64,000 nt of DNA, taken from assembly GCA_902519445.1 (NCBI GenBank), contig CABYJR010000001.1, positions 1 to 64,000 of the forward strand, given 5' to 3'. Shown here piece after piece: positions 60,084 to 64,000 of the stretch; the stretch's first letter is position 1, and each line of letters opens with the position of its first letter. A model generated the notes under the pieces. It was not told the origin of the DNA. It saw only the letters and a list, made by a program, of their open reading frames with translations, and did no database searches. A program made the translations under genes and the position numbers. This DNA comes from an uncultured Pelagibacteraceae bacterium (GTDB lineage: Bacteria; Pseudomonadota; Alphaproteobacteria; Pelagibacterales; Pelagibacteraceae).

Positions 60084-60809
60084 ATGATTAACATAAATAA
60101 ATCCTTTGTTCACTTTTATGATGTAAAAAATTCTGAAAGAGTGAGCGTTAAATCAGTACTAAGTACTGAAAATAAAAAAATTTTTTTACTAAAAGAATGT
60201 AGGTCAGAAACTATAAGTGAACATCCATTTTTGCACTTAGATAGATATGAATTCTTTTCAATTATAGAAAATGATAAAACTCATTTAATCAGAACATCTC
60301 CCGTGGATAGCAAGAAGGAAAATATTGAATTGAGCAATCCATTAAAAAAAAAGCATTGTATAGTTGAAAGTGATGTTAATTATTTAAATTTTGAAAAAGT
60401 TAATGAAATAGTTACATCAGGTAAAACGGATAATATTTATTCTGAAATTAAATATCAGCACGAAGGAATAAAATATAATTTAATCTCAAAATGTGAATTT
60501 ATAAATTATAATACTGAAAAAAACAGTGAAAAGTATTTACAACCTATAATGGGATATGTTCCTTTTGTCCATAAAAACCAATTAAGATACGGTTATGTTG
60601 TTTTGCACATAACTGAAAAGAAAAATGGATATTTAGAGTTTTTACTTAATGAAAAAACTGGTATTTTAAATACCAATCCAAAACAAAATTTAATTAGATT
60701 AAATATTAAAAAAATTTTAAATATGTTTTTATTTTTTGTGAAAAAAAATGATTTTACAAAAGTAATTTCTATTAAAGAAAGTAAAATTAATTTTTTTACA
60801 TATAATTAA
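60084..60809 (+). CDS. hypothetical protein, no recognised family
   Basis: 241-aa ORF with coherent codon usage, no motif recognised. Confidence 0.65.
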   Translation: MININKSFVHFYDVKNSERVSVKSVLSTENKKIFLLKECRSETISEHPFLHLDRYEFFSIIENDKTHLIRTSPVDSKKENIELSNPLKKKHCIVESDVNYLNFEKVNEIVTSGKTDNIYSEIKYQHEGIKYNLISKCEFINYNTEKNSEKYLQPIMGYVPFVHKNQLRYGYVVLHITEKKNGYLEFLLNEKTGILNTNPKQNLIRLNIKKILNMFLFFVKKNDFTKVISIKESKINFFTYN

Positions 60810-60810
60810 T

Positions 60811-61488
60811 TTAAATTAACGAATTTAAAAAAGGTCGCAATTTTGTGGCTTTTTTTTTTGAAATTAGTAAACACGCTTGAGAATTTAAAATACATCCATC
60901 CTTAAGAACTCTAAGGTTATTATCTTTTAAAGTTTTTCCTGTCGAAGTTATATCTGTAATAATTTCAGATGATCCAATAAATGGATAGGTCTCTGTAGCT
61001 CCAAGACTTGGTACAATTTTGTATTGGGTGATTCCCTTTGAAACTAAAAAATTATTAGTTAGATTTGGATACTTCGTAGCAACTCGTAATCTGGTATTCT
61101 TTTTGTCCCGAAAGTCAAAAGACACTTCTTCTAAATCTGCTAATGTTTGAACATCTATCCAATCATTAGGAATAGCAACTACTACTTCGGCTACACCAAA
61201 ATCTAGTTTTTTTTTAATTTCAATTTTTTTTTGAAAATTAATAGATGATTCTTGCAATAGATCTAGACCAGATATCCCTATGTCAATTGTGCCGTCACCA
61301 AGTCTTTGGATTATTTCTTTGGCGTGCAAATAAATAATTTTTGAGTTAGGCAAATTCTCTATTTGCGCAAAGTAATTTCTTTCACCCCCATTTGATGTTG
61401 GTTTAAAATTATTTTTTTCGAAAAAACTTATTGAATCTTCTTTTAATCTTCCTTTGCTTGGTAAACCTATGGTTATTAAATTTTTCAT
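60811..61488 (-). CDS. hisG: ATP phosphoribosyltransferase, short catalytic form
   Basis: IGLPSKGRLKEDS, GDGTIDIGISGLDLL, DITSTGKTLKDNNL. Confidence 0.94.
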   Translation of the reverse strand: MKNLITIGLPSKGRLKEDSISFFEKNNFKPTSNGGERNYFAQIENLPNSKIIYLHAKEIIQRLGDGTIDIGISGLDLLQESSINFQKKIEIKKKLDFGVAEVVVAIPNDWIDVQTLADLEEVSFDFRDKKNTRLRVATKYPNLTNNFLVSKGITQYKIVPSLGATETYPFIGSSEIITDITSTGKTLKDNNLRVLKDGCILNSQACLLISKKKATKLRPFLNSLI

Positions 61489-61490
61489 AT

Positions 61491-62537
61491 TTATAAATTA
61501 TTTAAATTAATTGCGGCTCCAACTGCTGAAATATTTTTTTTGGATCCTAGGCTTTTTAACAAACCGTCATATCTACCGCCTCGTGCTATCTCTTTTTTTG
61601 ATGAATTATATATTTCAAAAACTATCCCGGTATAATATTCTATATTTCTGCCGAAATTTGTTGAAAAAATAGTCTTTGAATTTATTTTAGATAAATTTTT
61701 TATAGTTGATAAATCTTTGAAAACATTATTACTTAATTTATTTTTTTCAACAAAGCTTTTTAATGTTTTATCTAATTGATTGATTGGGCAATTAATTTTT
61801 AAAAACTCTCTAATAATTTTAACAATTTTTTTATTCTCTGCAAACGATCTTGGATCTTTTATTTTTCTATCAAATCTAGACAAAATTTCAGAAACTTTGC
61901 GACTTGCAATTTCTTTGTTTTGATCAAAATTTTTCATTTCGGTAAATCTTTTTTTATCTAGCTCAACTTCCGTTGGATCTACATCAGAGTTAGTTTCAAG
62001 CCTTTTGAGCAAATCCTCAAAATATTGAGGTCTCCAAAAGTGTCTTTTCAGCCGCATCTTCCATCTTTCTGGGATTGTTAAAGACTCTATTAATTTTTGA
62101 AATAAACTTGCATCGCTCACTTTAATCGATGTATTTTTTATTTTTATTTTTTTAATTGAGCTCGCAATTGTTTTTAAAACTTTTAAATCATCAGTAGATT
62201 TATTTTTAGAACCTAAAATCTCTATTCCTAACTGATCATTGACAACTTTATCCTTTAAATTATTTGATCTTCTATAAGCTTGACCAGAGTAAAAAATTTT
62301 TGAATTTCCTTTAGATTTATCTTTTAAATATTTTATACAGGAAGCGACCGTCAAATCTGGTCGTAAACAAACACTTTTCCCACTGTCATCCTCAAAAGTA
62401 AGCATTAACTTTCTAAAATTTTCTCCTGATCTTTGGATAATATAATTTGAATCTAAAAGAACATCTGGTTCTGATAAAACAAAACCATCTTTTTTAAAAA
62501 CTTTTATTATATTTTCAGAGTAGTTTTTTGATTTCAT
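61491..62537 (-). CDS. hisZ: ATP phosphoribosyltransferase regulatory subunit
   Basis: HisRS-like paralog (LRPDLTVASCIKYL, YSGQAYRRSN, ARGGRYDGLLKSLG) adjacent to short hisG. Confidence 0.9.
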   Translation of the reverse strand: MKSKNYSENIIKVFKKDGFVLSEPDVLLDSNYIIQRSGENFRKLMLTFEDDSGKSVCLRPDLTVASCIKYLKDKSKGNSKIFYSGQAYRRSNNLKDKVVNDQLGIEILGSKNKSTDDLKVLKTIASSIKKIKIKNTSIKVSDASLFQKLIESLTIPERWKMRLKRHFWRPQYFEDLLKRLETNSDVDPTEVELDKKRFTEMKNFDQNKEIASRKVSEILSRFDRKIKDPRSFAENKKIVKIIREFLKINCPINQLDKTLKSFVEKNKLSNNVFKDLSTIKNLSKINSKTIFSTNFGRNIEYYTGIVFEIYNSSKKEIARGGRYDGLLKSLGSKKNISAVGAAINLNNL

Positions 62538-63849
62538 TTACTAGATCCTCAATTTTAACCAGGTTTTCTTTACCACTTTCAAGATTTTTTAATGTTGCCT
62601 TTCCAGATTTTATTTCGTCATCGCCATACAAAATAACTGCTGGAGATCCAATCTTATTTGCATACTCCATTTGCTTTTTTAACTTACCTTCCCCTGGATA
62701 AATCTCAGAACTGATATTTGACATTCTAAGTTTATTTAATATCCCAACATATTCTTTGTTTTTGTTTTTATCAAAAACACATATGACTACTGGTCGGGTA
62801 GTCTTTATTTTAAAATCTTTTTTTTGAATTAAAGCAAAAACTAACCTGTCAAGCCCAATTGATATCCCAGTTGCGGGACAATCAAAATTTCCAAAATTGC
62901 TTACAAGATTATCATACCTTCCTCCTCCGCCTATTGAACCAAATTGAATAACTTGTCCTTTTGCATTCTTTACCTCAAAATTTAAATTAACCTCAAAAAT
63001 AGGCCCCGTATAATATTCCAAACCTCTTATTACCGATGGATCAAATTTATAATTTTCAAAATTATAATCTTTAAATATTTTAATAATCTCTAAAACGTCT
63101 TCACTGTCAGATGTTTTGCTTTTTAAAGAATTTTCAATAATTTTTATCTGATCATTATTAAGATTTGCGCCCTTTGTATAATCTCCAGATTTATCTTTTC
63201 TGCCTTCTGCAAGAAGTTTCTTTGCTTCTCCCCATCCAAGCCTGTCTATCTTATCAAGAGCACGTAAAGTAGTCGATATTTGCTCTTTTGATTTAATTTT
63301 TAATTTCTCAAAGAGTTTATCTGTGAATTTTCTAGAAGAAATCTTAACTGTATAATCTTTTTTATCTAGTCCGCATTTTTCTAATATCTCAGATATTAAT
63401 ACACAAAGTTCGGCATCAGCTTGTAAACTCTTTGTTCCTACATAATCTGCATCAAATTGTAAAAACTCTCTAAATCTTCCGGGTCCTGGTTTTTCGTTTC
63501 TCCATACCGTTCCTAGTTGATAGCGTTTAAAAGGTTTGGAAATTTCAAGATAATTTTTTGCAACGTACCTTGCTAAAGGTGCGGTAAGATCATATCGAAG
63601 TGATAACCATTTATTTTCATCTTTAAAAGAAAACACTCCTTGATCTGGTCTTTCTTTGTCAGGCAAAAATTTTCCAATACTATCCGTATACTCGAAACTT
63701 GGTGTCTCAAGATATTGAAACCCGTATTTAGTCATAACTTCTTTAATTTTAGAAATTATAAAATCTCGGATTAATAATTCTTTTTCTTGTCTATCTACAA
63801 AACCTAAAGGCAAATCCTTAGAGGGTTTAAGATTTTTTTCTTTACTCAT
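62515..63849 (-). CDS. hisS: histidyl-tRNA synthetase
   Basis: LRYDLTAPLARYVA, QLGTVWRNEKPGPGRFREFLQFDADYVG, GGGGRYDNLV; start MSKEKN at 63849, as the listed upstream extension lies in tRNA-His. Confidence 0.95.
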   Translation of the reverse strand: MSKEKNLKPSKDLPLGFVDRQEKELLIRDFIISKIKEVMTKYGFQYLETPSFEYTDSIGKFLPDKERPDQGVFSFKDENKWLSLRYDLTAPLARYVAKNYLEISKPFKRYQLGTVWRNEKPGPGRFREFLQFDADYVGTKSLQADAELCVLISEILEKCGLDKKDYTVKISSRKFTDKLFEKLKIKSKEQISTTLRALDKIDRLGWGEAKKLLAEGRKDKSGDYTKGANLNNDQIKIIENSLKSKTSDSEDVLEIIKIFKDYNFENYKFDPSVIRGLEYYTGPIFEVNLNFEVKNAKGQVIQFGSIGGGGRYDNLVSNFGNFDCPATGISIGLDRLVFALIQKKDFKIKTTRPVVICVFDKNKNKEYVGILNKLRMSNISSEIYPGEGKLKKQMEYANKIGSPAVILYGDDEIKSGKATLKNLESGKENLVKIEDLVNEIKKLL

Positions 63850-63854
63850 TGTTT

Positions 63855-63931
63855 TGGTACAGCAGGGTGGATTCGAACCACCGACCCCTAGTTCCACAAA
63901 CTAGTGCTCTAACCAACTGAGCTACTGCTGC
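63855..63931 (-). tRNA. tRNA-His (anticodon GTG), G1:U72, A73, no encoded G-1
   Basis: GCAGCAGTAGCTCAGTTGGTTAGAGCACTAGTTTGTGGAACTAGGGGTCGGTGGTTCGAATCCACCCTGCTGTACCA. Confidence 0.95.
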
Positions 63932-64000
63932 ATAACTCCTTTTTATATTAATTATTAATAAATTTGTATTTTAAATATGTAATGATTTAGCTAAGCAATA

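Noticed and set aside
62515-63897. hisS starting at 63897 (MELGVGGSNPPCCTKT...)
   Set aside because: The extra N-terminal residues are translated from tRNA-His; the real start is the MSKEKN methionine at 63849.

Overview
The window is a low-GC, gene-dense bacterial chromosome segment that looks like a streamlined alphaproteobacterium, probably SAR11/Pelagibacterales. This is inferred from codon and lysine bias, gene content and tight gene packing; no search was run. Most of it is housekeeping: lgt, pgeF, prs, L25, pth, ychF, petABC, hemF, greA, cca, ispE, rnhB, a CcrM-type methylase, mutY, smc, the F0 ATP synthase genes, thrB/rnhA/thrC, a cytochrome oxidase operon with two subunit-III genes, rsmE, ubiA, a lipid A block (msbA, waaA, lpxK, lpxL), rsmD, pgi, lspA, ileS, ribF, groESL, hisG/hisZ/hisS, tRNA-Gln and tRNA-His. 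The main accessory region is about 56.4-60.8 kb, between groEL and hisG. There, four near-identical copies of a TAATGAAAAAACT...-type signal-peptide module lie on the minus strand. Three are fused to unrelated mature proteins and one is an orphan. Other observations: an SMC with no recognisable hinge; a 5' purD remnant next to DUF2093/rsmD; an FkbM methyltransferase split exactly at an in-frame A-AAA-AAG slippery heptamer; a tRNA-His lacking encoded G-1/C73 next to hisS; GANTC sites and a hairpin in the ccrM leader; divergent genes whose start codons abut or overlap; and unannotated tiny membrane ORFs after petC.
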